This document shows positions 26,156 to 34,674 of a DNA stretch of 64,000 nucleotides, one piece after another. The notes under the pieces are model-generated. The model saw only the letters and a program-made list of their open reading frames with translations, was not told where the DNA came from and made no database searches. This stretch comes from JASHPR01 sp963833885 (GTDB lineage: Bacteria > Actinomycetota > Actinomycetes > Streptosporangiales > Streptosporangiaceae). A program made the position numbers and the translations under genes. Location of the stretch: assembly GCA_963833885.1 (NCBI GenBank), contig CAWHZU010000007.1, forward strand, positions 424,220 to 488,219, read 5' to 3'. Every line of letters starts with the position of its first letter. Position 1 is the first letter of the stretch.

Positions 26156-28512
26156 GGCCGAGCACCTTCCGTTGTCGCGGCCGGAATGCCGACCGTCGTA
26201 CTCGTGGCCGGGCTAGCGGCGGCGAGTGCCTGCACCCGGGCCGCGGTGAGCGGCAGCCTGCCGATGCCTCCAGCCAGGCCGAGCGCATCCCTGACGGCAC
26301 TGGCCAGCACCGCTCCCGCGGCGCTGATCCCGCCCTCGCCGGCGCCGCGCACCCCCAGCGGGTTGCCCGGCGCTGGCGACAGCTGCGTCACCAGGACGTC
26401 GATCGGCGGCACCTCGGCGGCGGTCGGCATGCGGTAGTCGATGAACGTCGTCGCCTGCGGCTGGCCGGCCTCGTCGTAAGCGAACTCCTCGAGCAGCGCG
26501 CCGCCGATGCCCTGCGCGGCGCCGCCGCGCAGCTGCCCCTCGACCAGCGTCGGGTTGACCGCGCGGCCCACCTCGTACGCCACCAGGTAGCGCAGCACGC
26601 GTACCAGGCCGGTGCCCGCGTCGATGTCGACGACCGCGATGTGCACACCGTACGGATAGGTCATGTGCGCGACGTCGAACCGGCGGCGCGCGGACAGACC
26701 GGCTGGCTCACCCGGCCGCAGGTACTTGCTGGCCGGGCCCGCGGCCCTGGCCACCTCCGCGAGGGTGACCGAGGCGGCGGGATCGCCGCGCACGCTGACC
26801 ACGCCGCCGGAGACGGTCAGGTCGACCTCGGCCACCTCTAGCATGCGCGCGGCCAGCTCGGTGACCCGCTGGCGCACCGCCTGCCCGGCCGCGTGCACCG
26901 CGTTGCCCGCGACCACCGTGGTGCGGGACGCCCAGGAGCCCATGCCGAACGGCTGCAGGTCGGTGTCGCCGCAGACCACGCTGACCGAGTCCAGGTCGAC
27001 GCCGAGGGCGTCGGCGGCGATCTGCGCTAGCACGGTCTCGACGCCCTGGCCCAGCGACGTGCCGCCGGACAGCACGCGGACCGCGCCGCCGCTGCTGACC
27101 AGCACGTCCGCCGTCTCCTGCGGGCCGAGCCCGCTCTTCTCCAGGAACATGGCCACGCCGAGCCCGCGCAGCCGCCCGCCCCGCCTGCCCGCGTCGACCG
27201 CGCCGGGGTAGCCCAGCCGCGCGGCCTCACCGACCGCGGCGTCCAGCAGCCCGGGGTAGTCGCCCGCGTCGAGCACCATGTCGGTGTCCAGGGTCGTGAT
27301 CGCCCGGCGGTGCGGCAGCTCATCGGCGCGCAGCAGGTTGCGGCGGCGCAGCTCGACGCGGTCGATTCCGAGCTCGGCCGCTGCGACGTCGAGCAGCTGC
27401 TCACGGGCGGCGGTTCCCTCGAACCGGCCCGGCGCCCGGTAGGTCCCGCACGGCGTCTTGTTGGTCAGCACGACCCGGATCCGGCCCCGGTAGGCGGGCA
27501 CCCGGTATGGTCCCGGCAGCATCGCCACGGTCAGCTCGGGGACGGTGATCCCGTGCGTCCGGCAGTACGCGCCGTTGTCGTGCAGCACGTCGTCGCGCAG
27601 CGCGGTGATCACGCCGTCGGCGTCGAACGCTGCAGCGATCCGGTGCGACTGCTGCCGGGAGTGGTTCACCGCCACCAGGTGCTCGGCCCGGTCTTCGGCC
27701 CACTTCACCGGGCGGCCCAGCGAGCGGGCGAGCCACGGCACGAGGAAGTCCTCCGGGTAGAACTCGCCGCGCACACCAAACCCGCCGCCGGCGTCGACCG
27801 CGGGCACGTGGATCAGGGTCTCGTCGACGCCCAGCAGCGATGCCAGCACGCCGCGGTTGAACGTCGGGACCTTCGTCATGCCGAAGATCGACAGCGCGCC
27901 ACTGCGCCGGTCGACGTCGGCCAGCAGCGCCCGCGGCTCCAGCGGCACAGCAGTGTGCCTGCCGATCTCGATCTCGGTTTCGACGACCCGGGCCGCCCGC
28001 CTGAATGCGGCGTCGACGTCGCCATAGCCAAGGGTGAAGTCGGCGGCGACGTTCCCGGCCGGAAACAGCCGCGGCGACCCCGGCGCCATGGCCTCGGCAG
28101 AGTCCAGCACGGCGGGCTCCTCGTCGACGTCGATGTCGACCAGCTCGGCGGCGTCCTCGGCCGCGTACGGGTCGTCTGCGACCACCACGGCGACCGGCTC
28201 GCCCACGTAGCGCACCACGTCGGCGGCGAGGACCGGCTGCAGGAACGCGCCCAGGTCGATGCCCTGCAGCGGCAGCCGGACCGGGATGACCAGGCCCGGG
28301 GGCAGGTCGGCGGCGGTCACCACGGCGACCACGCCGGGGGCCTGCGCGGCGTTTCGTACGTCGGCCGAGCGCAGCCGGCCGTGCGCGACGGGGGAGCGGA
28401 CCACCCGGGCCCAGCACTGCCCGCTCGCGCTGAAGTCGTCGCCGAACCGGCCGAGGCCGCGCAGCAGCCGCGGGTCCTCCTTGCGCGCCGCGCGCGTCCC
28501 GACCAACGTCAT
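26152..28512 (-). CDS. molybdenum hydroxylase large subunit 1 (xanthine dehydrogenase family, Mo-binding)
   Basis: Catalytic subunit of 786 residues that binds molybdopterin cytosine dinucleotide. The N-terminal a/b hammerhead domain starts at RKEDPRLLRGLGRF. The Mo-binding part shows GGGFGVRGEF, the loop CGTYRAPGR and the catalytic-base region GVRGAGEGGIS with its Glu. The loop lacks the Cys of form I CO dehydrogenase, so it is an aromatic, heteroaromatic or aldehyde hydroxylase rather than CoxL. ATG 28512 overlaps the FeS gene stop (ATGA); the longer frame upstream is antisense-like noise. It is clearly different from large subunit 2. Confidence 0.93.
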   Translation of the reverse strand: MTLVGTRAARKEDPRLLRGLGRFGDDFSASGQCWARVVRSPVAHGRLRSADVRNAAQAPGVVAVVTAADLPPGLVIPVRLPLQGIDLGAFLQPVLAADVVRYVGEPVAVVVADDPYAAEDAAELVDIDVDEEPAVLDSAEAMAPGSPRLFPAGNVAADFTLGYGDVDAAFRRAARVVETEIEIGRHTAVPLEPRALLADVDRRSGALSIFGMTKVPTFNRGVLASLLGVDETLIHVPAVDAGGGFGVRGEFYPEDFLVPWLARSLGRPVKWAEDRAEHLVAVNHSRQQSHRIAAAFDADGVITALRDDVLHDNGAYCRTHGITVPELTVAMLPGPYRVPAYRGRIRVVLTNKTPCGTYRAPGRFEGTAAREQLLDVAAAELGIDRVELRRRNLLRADELPHRRAITTLDTDMVLDAGDYPGLLDAAVGEAARLGYPGAVDAGRRGGRLRGLGVAMFLEKSGLGPQETADVLVSSGGAVRVLSGGTSLGQGVETVLAQIAADALGVDLDSVSVVCGDTDLQPFGMGSWASRTTVVAGNAVHAAGQAVRQRVTELAARMLEVAEVDLTVSGGVVSVRGDPAASVTLAEVARAAGPASKYLRPGEPAGLSARRRFDVAHMTYPYGVHIAVVDIDAGTGLVRVLRYLVAYEVGRAVNPTLVEGQLRGGAAQGIGGALLEEFAYDEAGQPQATTFIDYRMPTAAEVPPIDVLVTQLSPAPGNPLGVRGAGEGGISAAGAVLASAVRDALGLAGGIGRLPLTAARVQALAAASPATSTTVGIPAATTEGARP

Positions 28513-29057
28513 GGGCTGCCACCCGCCCGCCAGCCACCGGCCCGGCCCTCTCCACTTCCGCCTTCGCTGTGATACCGGGCCCGAGCGGTCGCCAGCACCG
28601 CGTCCACGATCCCCTGGTAGCCGGTGCACCGGCAGAGGTTCGACGCGGCAAGCTCGCGGATCTCCGCCTCGGTCGGCTCGCCTGCGCCGGCCGCCCGCCG
28701 CTCGGCGAGATAGGCCTCGGCCAGCATCAGGAAGCCTGGCGTGCAGAAACCGCACTGCAGCCCGTGGTGATCGCTGAACGCCTGCTGCAGATCGGAGAGC
28801 TCCTCGCCGTCGGCCAGGCCCTCGACGGTGCGCACGTCGCACCCGTCCGCCTGGACCCCGAACACCAGGCAGGACCGGACCGGGGAGGAGTCCACGAGCA
28901 CCGTGCACGCACCGCAGATGCCGTGCTCACAGCCCAGGTGCGTGCCGGTGTACCCGAGGTCGTGGCGCAGCATGTCCGCCAGCGTCCGGCGGGTCTCGAC
29001 AGCGAGCTCGTGCTCGGCGCCGTTGACCCGGACCCGGATCTGCCTGATGTCCTTCAC
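28509..29057 (-). CDS. molybdenum hydroxylase [2Fe-2S] small subunit
   Basis: Electron-transfer subunit of 182 residues with two [2Fe-2S] clusters. The plant-ferredoxin-type cluster uses CEHGICGAC plus a later Cys (VRSCLVF); the helical-domain cluster uses CGFCTPGF and CRCTGYQG. GTG 29057 overlaps the stop of large subunit 2 and its own end overlaps large subunit 1, so it is made between the two. The C-terminal 20 residues are Gly/Arg-rich. It carries electrons from the Mo site to the FAD subunit. Confidence 0.94.
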   Translation of the reverse strand: MKDIRQIRVRVNGAEHELAVETRRTLADMLRHDLGYTGTHLGCEHGICGACTVLVDSSPVRSCLVFGVQADGCDVRTVEGLADGEELSDLQQAFSDHHGLQCGFCTPGFLMLAEAYLAERRAAGAGEPTEAEIRELAASNLCRCTGYQGIVDAVLATARARYHSEGGSGEGRAGGWRAGGSP

Positions 29058-31441
29058 GCTGCCCCCTCCGCGACGGCCACCGTGTCGCCGGCCAGCGCCG
29101 CACAGACCTCGGCGGGCAGCACCGGCACGTGGTCGAACGAGATCCCGGCCGGCCGCAGCGCGTCGTTGATCGCGTTGAGCACCGCCGCGGGCGCGCCGAT
29201 CATGCCGCCCTCGCCCATGCCCTTGGCGCCGGTCTCGCTGAACTGCGACGCGGTCTCCAGGTGCGTGATCTGGACTGGGCACAGTTCCGCCGCGGTGGGA
29301 GCCAGGTAGTCCATCAGCGTGGTGCTGCCCGGCTGGCCGTCCTCCCCGTACCGGACCCGCTCCAGCAGCGCGGCGCCCACGCCCTGCGCTACCCCGCCGC
29401 TGACCTGGCCGTCCACGATCATCGGGTTGATCACCACGCCACAGTCCTCGACCACCAGGTACCGGCGGAGCCGGATCTCGCCGGTGCCGGGGTCGACCGT
29501 CACCATCGCCGCGTGGCACGCGTTGGAGAACGTGCCGGGCGGGTCGAAGCTGGCCCTGGCCTCCAGCCCGTAGCGGAGTTCCTCGGGCAGCCGGTGCGTC
29601 TGGAAGTGCACGACCCGGGCGAGCTCGGAGATCGGCAGGGCCGATCCCGCATCGCCGCGTACCCGCGCCGAGCCCCCGGCCAGCTCGATGTCGTCCGGGC
29701 TGGCCTCGAGCAGGTGCGCGGCCACCTGCCGCAGCTGCCTGGCGACCACCGCGGCGGCGCGGTCGGCTGCGCCGCCGCCGATCACGATCGAGCGGCTGCC
29801 CCAGGTTCCCCAGCCGTAGGAGGCCAGGTCGGTGTCGCCCTGCCGCAGCCGGACCTGCGCCGGGTGCACGCCTAGCCGGTCGGCCACGATCTGGGCGAAC
29901 GTGGTCTCGTGCCCCTGGCCGTGACCGCAGGTCCCGGTCGTCACGATGACCTCGCCGGACGGATCCATCCGCACCAGGGCGGTGTCGTAGCCGGGTGTCA
30001 TCGCCATCCGGCGTTGCGACATCGTTGGCGTGCCGTAGGCCGTCCGCTCGGAAAAGCACGCGTAACCCACGCCGGTCATCAGGCCGCCGGACTCACCCGC
30101 GGGCGTCACGTTCCGGAAAGTCTCTTTGACCTGCCGCTCGGCGAGATCAAGCGACTCCCGGTAACTGCCCTCGTCGTAGCTGATGCCGTTGACGCCGGTG
30201 TAGGGGAACTCGCCGGGGCTGATCATGTTGCGGCGCCGCACGTCGAGCGCGTCGATGCCCAGCTCGGCGGCCGCCTTCTCCATCAGCCGCTCCATGACCA
30301 GCACCAGCTGCGGCCGGGACACCCCGCGGTACGGGGCCGTGGGCGCCTTGTTGGTCGCGATCGCGCGGCCCCGGGCCCGGTAGGCAGGGACCTTGTAGAC
30401 GCCCGGCAGCTCGGTGCACGCCATCAGCGGCTCCACCGCCGAGGTGAACGGGAACGCCGAGTACGCGCCGACGTCGCAGTCGATCTCGGCCGCGAGCCCG
30501 AGGATCCGGCCGTCGTGGTCGAAGCCGGCGCGCACCTGGTAGCGCTGCTCGTGGCCGTGGAACGAGGCGGTGAGGTTCTCCTGACGGTCCTCGATCCAGG
30601 ACACCGGGCGGCGCAGCCGCCGCGCCGCGTCGGCCACGGCGACCTCTTCCCTGCCGACCACGCACTTGAGGCCGAACCCGCCGCCGACGTCCGGGGCGAT
30701 CACCCGCACGCCGTGCTCCGGGATGCCGAGCGCCTGTGCCACGCCGGACCGTACCTGATGCGGCACCTGGGTGGATACGTGCAGGACCAGCTGCTCGTCG
30801 CGGTCGTCCCAATCGGCCATGCAGGCGCGGCCCTCGAGCGGCAGCGCCGCCACCCGGGCGCTGCGGAACACCGCGTCGATCACGACCGGCGCGGCGGCGA
30901 AAATGCCGGGCAGCGTGGGGTCGTCGAACATGGTCAGGTCCACCAGGCGGTTCCCGTCGAGGCCGTCGTGGACCTGGCGGGCGCCGGTAGCCTGCGCGGC
31001 CTCGATGCCGGGGATCGCGTCGAGCGGGCGCCAGTCGACGTCCACCAGCTCGGCCGCGTCCTGCGCGGCGTAAGGGTCGGCGGCGAGCACCATCGCGACC
31101 GGCTCGCCCGCAAACCGGACCTGGTCTCCGGCTAGCAGCGGCATCCGGGTCGGCGTGAACTCGTCCCGTTCCAGCATCGCGATCAGGTACGGATGGCCGA
31201 GGTCGGCCGCGGTGAACGCGGCGGTGACACCGGGCGTCGCCAGCGCGGCCGACGTGTCGATCCCGGTCACCTCCGCCGCCGGGAACGGGCTGCGCGCGAA
31301 CGCGGCGTGCAGCATGCCCGCCCTGGTCAGGTCGCCGACGAACTGGCCGCGGCCGAGCAGCATCCGGCGGTCTTCCTTGCGCGGCACGGATGCGCCCACC
31401 CAGCGCCCGGCCTGCGCGTTCAGGCGGGCCTCGCGGCTCAC
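29054..31441 (-). CDS. molybdenum hydroxylase large subunit 2 (Mo-binding)
   Basis: Second catalytic subunit of 795 residues. It has the same domain order as subunit 1 but divergent sequence: PRKEDRRMLLGRGQF at the N-terminus, GGGFGLKCVVG, the substrate loop APYRGVSRP (non-CoxL) and GAKGMGEGGMIGAP with the catalytic Glu. It starts at ATG 31441, overlapping the FAD gene by 4 bases. Two Mo subunits in one operon with a single FeS and a single FAD subunit suggest either two alternative enzymes for successive hydroxylations or a mixed assembly (inference). Confidence 0.93.
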   Translation of the reverse strand: MSREARLNAQAGRWVGASVPRKEDRRMLLGRGQFVGDLTRAGMLHAAFARSPFPAAEVTGIDTSAALATPGVTAAFTAADLGHPYLIAMLERDEFTPTRMPLLAGDQVRFAGEPVAMVLAADPYAAQDAAELVDVDWRPLDAIPGIEAAQATGARQVHDGLDGNRLVDLTMFDDPTLPGIFAAAPVVIDAVFRSARVAALPLEGRACMADWDDRDEQLVLHVSTQVPHQVRSGVAQALGIPEHGVRVIAPDVGGGFGLKCVVGREEVAVADAARRLRRPVSWIEDRQENLTASFHGHEQRYQVRAGFDHDGRILGLAAEIDCDVGAYSAFPFTSAVEPLMACTELPGVYKVPAYRARGRAIATNKAPTAPYRGVSRPQLVLVMERLMEKAAAELGIDALDVRRRNMISPGEFPYTGVNGISYDEGSYRESLDLAERQVKETFRNVTPAGESGGLMTGVGYACFSERTAYGTPTMSQRRMAMTPGYDTALVRMDPSGEVIVTTGTCGHGQGHETTFAQIVADRLGVHPAQVRLRQGDTDLASYGWGTWGSRSIVIGGGAADRAAAVVARQLRQVAAHLLEASPDDIELAGGSARVRGDAGSALPISELARVVHFQTHRLPEELRYGLEARASFDPPGTFSNACHAAMVTVDPGTGEIRLRRYLVVEDCGVVINPMIVDGQVSGGVAQGVGAALLERVRYGEDGQPGSTTLMDYLAPTAAELCPVQITHLETASQFSETGAKGMGEGGMIGAPAAVLNAINDALRPAGISFDHVPVLPAEVCAALAGDTVAVAEGAA

Positions 31442-32325
31442 TGCCGGCTCGCCTCGGCCAGCGCCCGCGAGACCAGCGTCGCGGTCAGCCGCCTGCGGTA
31501 CTGGGCGTCCCCGCTCTCGTCGTCTGGCGGGTCGATCTGGGCCGCCGCGAGTTCCCCGGCCTCGCGCCAGGTGGCGGGGGCTGCGGGCTGGCCGGCCAGG
31601 CTGGCTGCGTCCACCACGAACGGGGCCGGGCTCACCCCGCCGAGCACGATGCGGGCCTGCTTGAGCGCGGCGCCGTCCGGCTGCCCGTTGGCTTCCGCGC
31701 CCGCGCTGGCGAGGTCCAGGGACACGGCGGCCGCGACGGTGGCGAAGTCACCCTGGCGCGGCGCGAACTCGGCGAGCGCGGCGTGCGGCGCCGGGGCCGG
31801 GAACCACACCTCGGTGATCACCTCGTCGGGTTCGGCCGCGATGGTGAAGAAGCCCTCGAAGAAGTTGCCGGCGCTGACCTGGCGCTGCCCGCCCGGGCCG
31901 GCCAGGATGATCTGCGCGCCGAGCAGCACCGCCAGGATGCACCACTCCGCGGTCGAGTCACCGTGGGCGACGCTGCCGCCGAACGTGCCGCGGGAGCGGA
32001 TGGGGTAGTGGCCGATCCAGCGCGCCGACCGCTGCAGCACCCCGAACCCGGCCAGCACGGCCGGATCCTGCGTGGTCTCCACGGCGCGGTGCCGGGTCAG
32101 CGCGCCGACGTGCAGGCCGTCCGGGCCGGCCCGCAGGTAGTCCAGGCCAGGGATGCGGGTGATGTCGACCAGCGCGCTCGGCCGTGCCAGCCGGAGGTTC
32201 ATCATCGGCACCAGGCTCTGCCCGCCCGCCAGCACCTTCGCGTCCTCGCCGAGGTCGGTCAGCAGCGCGACGGCCTCGGCGACGTCATGGGCGACGTGGT
32301 AGGTGAACGGCGCTGGCTTCAACAC
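31438..32325 (-). CDS. molybdenum hydroxylase FAD-binding medium subunit
   Basis: FAD subunit of about 295 residues, CoxM/CutM type. The flavin motifs are AGGQSLVPMMNLRLA (near 45) and RGTFGGSVAHGDSTAEW (near 110), with a C-terminal CoxM domain. I take GTG 32325 (or TTG 32322) behind GAGGGG as the start because similarity begins there. The frame does extend to an ATG at 32415, but those first codons are the operator palindrome read as protein (MVYQ). First gene of the six-gene operon. Confidence 0.9.
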   Translation of the reverse strand: MLKPAPFTYHVAHDVAEAVALLTDLGEDAKVLAGGQSLVPMMNLRLARPSALVDITRIPGLDYLRAGPDGLHVGALTRHRAVETTQDPAVLAGFGVLQRSARWIGHYPIRSRGTFGGSVAHGDSTAEWCILAVLLGAQIILAGPGGQRQVSAGNFFEGFFTIAAEPDEVITEVWFPAPAPHAALAEFAPRQGDFATVAAAVSLDLASAGAEANGQPDGAALKQARIVLGGVSPAPFVVDAASLAGQPAAPATWREAGELAAAQIDPPDDESGDAQYRRRLTATLVSRALAEASRQ

Positions 32326-32404
32326 GCTCCCCTCGGCGGCCTGGTAATGCAGCTGCTGGTACAGCTGGTGCGGCGCCCCGGCGGCCAGAGCTAAGATCTC
32401 CACT

Positions 32405-32414
32405 TGGTATACCA
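32405..32414. promoter_or_regulatory. GntR-type operator TGGTATACCA (operon/crotonase side)
   Basis: A perfect 10-bp palindrome in the gap between the FAD-subunit gene and the divergent crotonase gene, 20 bases before the latter's ATG. An identical site lies at 33768. It matches the TGGTnnnACCA shape bound by FadR-subfamily regulators. Confidence 0.7.
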
Positions 32415-32434
32415 TATTTCAGCAGGAGCCGGAC

Positions 32435-33133
32435 ATGCCGCATGCGAACGTCGTGGCCGATCGGAGCAGCGCCGGTTACCTGCGGCTGCTGCTCTCACGC
32501 CCGGATCAGCGCAACGCGCTGGTTCCCGGGATGGTCGTCGCGCTGACCGACGCCATGCGGGCGGACGGCGACGCCGTGGTCCTGCTCGGCAGCACCGACC
32601 CGGGGGTGTTCTGCGCCGGAGCCGACCTTTCACTGCCGATGGCGGACCGTGCCGCGGTATCGGGCCTGCTCTACGAGTGCTACGAGCACATGATCACCAG
32701 GCCGGGTCCGGTAATCGCGGTGATCGGCGGCCCGGCGGTCGGCGGCGGCGCCCAGCTCGCCACCGCCGCCGACCTGCGGATCGCCGGGCCCGGTGCGCGG
32801 CTGCGCTGGGCCGGGCCTGCCGGCGCCGGGCTGGCGGTGGGCGCATGGATCCTGCCTGACCTGGTTGGCCGCGGCGCGGCGCTGGAAATTTGCATGACCG
32901 GCCGGTGGGTGGACGCCGCCGAGGCCCTCAAGGTCGGGCTGGTGCACCGTGTCGACGACGACCCGGACCGGACCGCAGCCGGTCTCGCGGAGACCCTGGT
33001 TGCGGGCGGCCCGCTGGGGCCGGGCCGGATCAAGACCGTCGCCTCCGCCGGTGGCCTGCTCGACCGGCTACGAATGGAACGGCAGTTGAACGGCGCAGCG
33101 TTCGACCGTGCGCTGGAAGGCGGGACCGGATGA
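32435..33133 (+). CDS. crotonase-fold (enoyl-CoA hydratase/isomerase family) protein
   Basis: Crotonase-superfamily protein of 232 residues. The oxyanion-hole elements are present: FCAGADLSLP near 65 and GGPAVGGGAQLATAADLRI near 100. The segment that carries the two catalytic glutamates of hydratases reads WAGPAGAGLAVGAWILPDLV here, with no Glu, so hydration is doubtful; decarboxylase, isomerase or thioesterase chemistry is possible. It starts at ATG 32435 behind AGGAGCC. It is divergent from the molybdenum-hydroxylase operon and shares its operator, so it likely works on the CoA-linked products of the same pathway (inference). Confidence 0.85.
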   Translation: MPHANVVADRSSAGYLRLLLSRPDQRNALVPGMVVALTDAMRADGDAVVLLGSTDPGVFCAGADLSLPMADRAAVSGLLYECYEHMITRPGPVIAVIGGPAVGGGAQLATAADLRIAGPGARLRWAGPAGAGLAVGAWILPDLVGRGAALEICMTGRWVDAAEALKVGLVHRVDDDPDRTAAGLAETLVAGGPLGPGRIKTVASAGGLLDRLRMERQLNGAAFDRALEGGTG

Positions 33134-33178
33134 TGCCGCGCAGCGCCTGGTGGGCCTGCTGGTCGGAGAGTGACCCGG

Positions 33179-33664
33179 TCACCACGCCTGGGGCTCACCC
33201 GGGTACCCGGCCGGGCCGAAATCCCCTTCCGTCGGCTTGAGCGTGCGCGCGTACTCGCGCTTGTCCGCCTTTATCAGCGCGGTTGCGCGCCACCCGGCGA
33301 TGACCTCGTGAGTGTTCCGGTCGACGGTGAGCTCGGCCGCATCAGACAGCGCCGCGATCAGGTCCGCGGTGAAGTTGGCGTGCTCGGCGTTTGGCAGGTG
33401 ACGGGCCCATGGAAACACCTCTGCCAGCGCAGACTCCATCACCCGCACCCCGGACTCGCTGCGGGCTAGTGCGGCAAACATCCTGGACGCGGTCAGCAGG
33501 TTCTCGTCACGTTGTTCCTCCCGATCGGCGGCCGTCAGGTAAAAGTCCGGCGCATCGCGGTGGGTGACCCGCAGCCGGCCTAGGCGCCGCGCGCGTTCGG
33601 CGACAGCCCGCGGGTTGCGGGACAGGTCGGAGAACGTCACGGCATCGACAGGCTCAGCGTTCAT
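33179..33664 (-). CDS. Phd/prevent-host-death-like antitoxin family protein
   Basis: Protein of 161 residues starting MNAEPVDAVTFSDLSRNPRA, a form seen in a group of actinobacterial proteins annotated as prevent-host-death antitoxins. The N-terminal part would be the DNA-binding half; the C-terminal helical part (PWARHLPNAEHANF and later) is of unknown role. A GTG overlaps its stop (GTGA at 33179-33182) and begins a frame reading VTGSLSDQQAHQALRGIIRS, which then runs antisense into the crotonase gene. This may be the cut-off start of a partner. No complete toxin is visible. ATG 33664 is chosen; upstream codons include the operator. Confidence 0.65.
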   Translation of the reverse strand: MNAEPVDAVTFSDLSRNPRAVAERARRLGRLRVTHRDAPDFYLTAADREEQRDENLLTASRMFAALARSESGVRVMESALAEVFPWARHLPNAEHANFTADLIAALSDAAELTVDRNTHEVIAGWRATALIKADKREYARTLKPTEGDFGPAGYPGEPQAW

Positions 33665-33767
33665 GCATCCAAGCGTATTCAGAACACGTTCTGATATCCG
33701 TTGGCGCCTATGGTCGGGCCATTTTCGGGTCAGCCGGATCAGACGCATATACCCGAGTCGTGATATT

Positions 33768-33777
33768 TGGTATACCA
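33768..33777. promoter_or_regulatory. GntR-type operator TGGTATACCA (SDR side)
   Basis: Second perfect copy of the palindrome at 32405-32414, 81 bases before the SDR start. The flanks are also alike (ATTTGGTATACCATC against ATATGGTATACCAAG when the first is read on the other strand). Confidence 0.7.
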
Positions 33778-33858
33778 TCTCGCCGAGGCGGGCAAGCGTT
33801 GCGTGGCGGTACGGCGTGACTGGACCTAGTCGGCCACGGGACGGCGGAAGGAGCAGCA

Positions 33859-34656
33859 GTGGACCTGCAGCTGGACGGGAAGGTGGCCTTTGTCACCGGC
33901 GCGAGCAAGGGCATTGGCCGCCAGGTGGCAGAGGATCTTGCCCGGGAGGGCGTCGACGTCGTGATCACGGCCCGTACCGCCGAGCCGCTGGAGAAGGCCG
34001 CCGCGCAGATCGCGTCGCTGACCGGCCGGACGATCGTGCCGATGGCCGGGGACATGAGCGTCTCGGCCGATGTGGAACGGTGCGTGAACGCCACCCTCGA
34101 CCGGTTCGGGCACATCGACATCGTGGTCACCTGCGCCGGGAGCTCGCCGGGCGGGCTGCTCGAGAACCTGACCGAAGAGCAGTGGATGGCGAGCCTCAAC
34201 CTCAAGTTCATGGGGTACGTCCGCTCGGTCCGCGCGGTCATTGGCCATATGCGCGAGCGTGGCGAGGGCGCGATCGTGCTGGTCGTCGGCAACGACGGGC
34301 TGAAGCCGAGCTACTGGGAGATGACCGCCGGGGTCGCGAACGCCGCCGACATCAACTTCGCCTCCTCCGTTGCCGAGCAGTACGGGCGTTACGGCGTGCG
34401 TATCAACACGGTCAACCCCGGCCCGGTGTCGACCGACCGGTGGGACACGCTGGAGAAGGCCTTCGCCCGCGACAAGGGCGTTTCCCAGGACAGGGCACAC
34501 GAGCTGGCCACCGAGTCGATCCCGTTCGGCCGCATCTGCCGGCCTGACGAGGTCTCCGCCCTGGTCACCTTCCTGGCTTCACCACGCGCCAGCTTCATCA
34601 ACGGCGCGCACATCCCGGTCGATGGTGCTCAGCGCAAGGCCATCATGGACCACTAG
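33859..34656 (+). CDS. short-chain dehydrogenase/reductase (SDR) with altered active site
   Basis: SDR-fold protein of 265 residues. The cofactor motif TGASKGIG (13-20) and the NAG-like CAGSS (92-96) are present. Tyr152 sits where the catalytic Tyr is expected, but the Lys four residues later is Thr156, and the usual catalytic Ser (near 139-145) is replaced by LVVGNDG. It ends with the normal PDEVSALVTFLAS and FINGAHIPVDG segments. GTG 33859 follows GGAAGGAG. A GntR-type operator 81 bases upstream ties it to the molybdenum-hydroxylase regulon. It may be an SDR with non-standard chemistry. Confidence 0.88.
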   Translation: MDLQLDGKVAFVTGASKGIGRQVAEDLAREGVDVVITARTAEPLEKAAAQIASLTGRTIVPMAGDMSVSADVERCVNATLDRFGHIDIVVTCAGSSPGGLLENLTEEQWMASLNLKFMGYVRSVRAVIGHMRERGEGAIVLVVGNDGLKPSYWEMTAGVANAADINFASSVAEQYGRYGVRINTVNPGPVSTDRWDTLEKAFARDKGVSQDRAHELATESIPFGRICRPDEVSALVTFLASPRASFINGAHIPVDGAQRKAIMDH

Positions 34657-34657
34657 C

Positions 34658-34674
34658 GCCGAAGCATGTTCGGC
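34658..34674 (+). terminator. possible terminator after the SDR gene
   Basis: GCCGAA-GCATG-TTCGGC begins two bases after the SDR stop. The 6-bp stem is modest and no T-run follows. The remaining bases to 34946 hold no gene I can support. Confidence 0.3.

Noticed and set aside
32326..32415. Upstream start of the FAD subunit at 32415 (MVYQVEI...)
   Set aside because: The first codons are the palindromic operator, and flavin-subunit similarity begins only after 32325.
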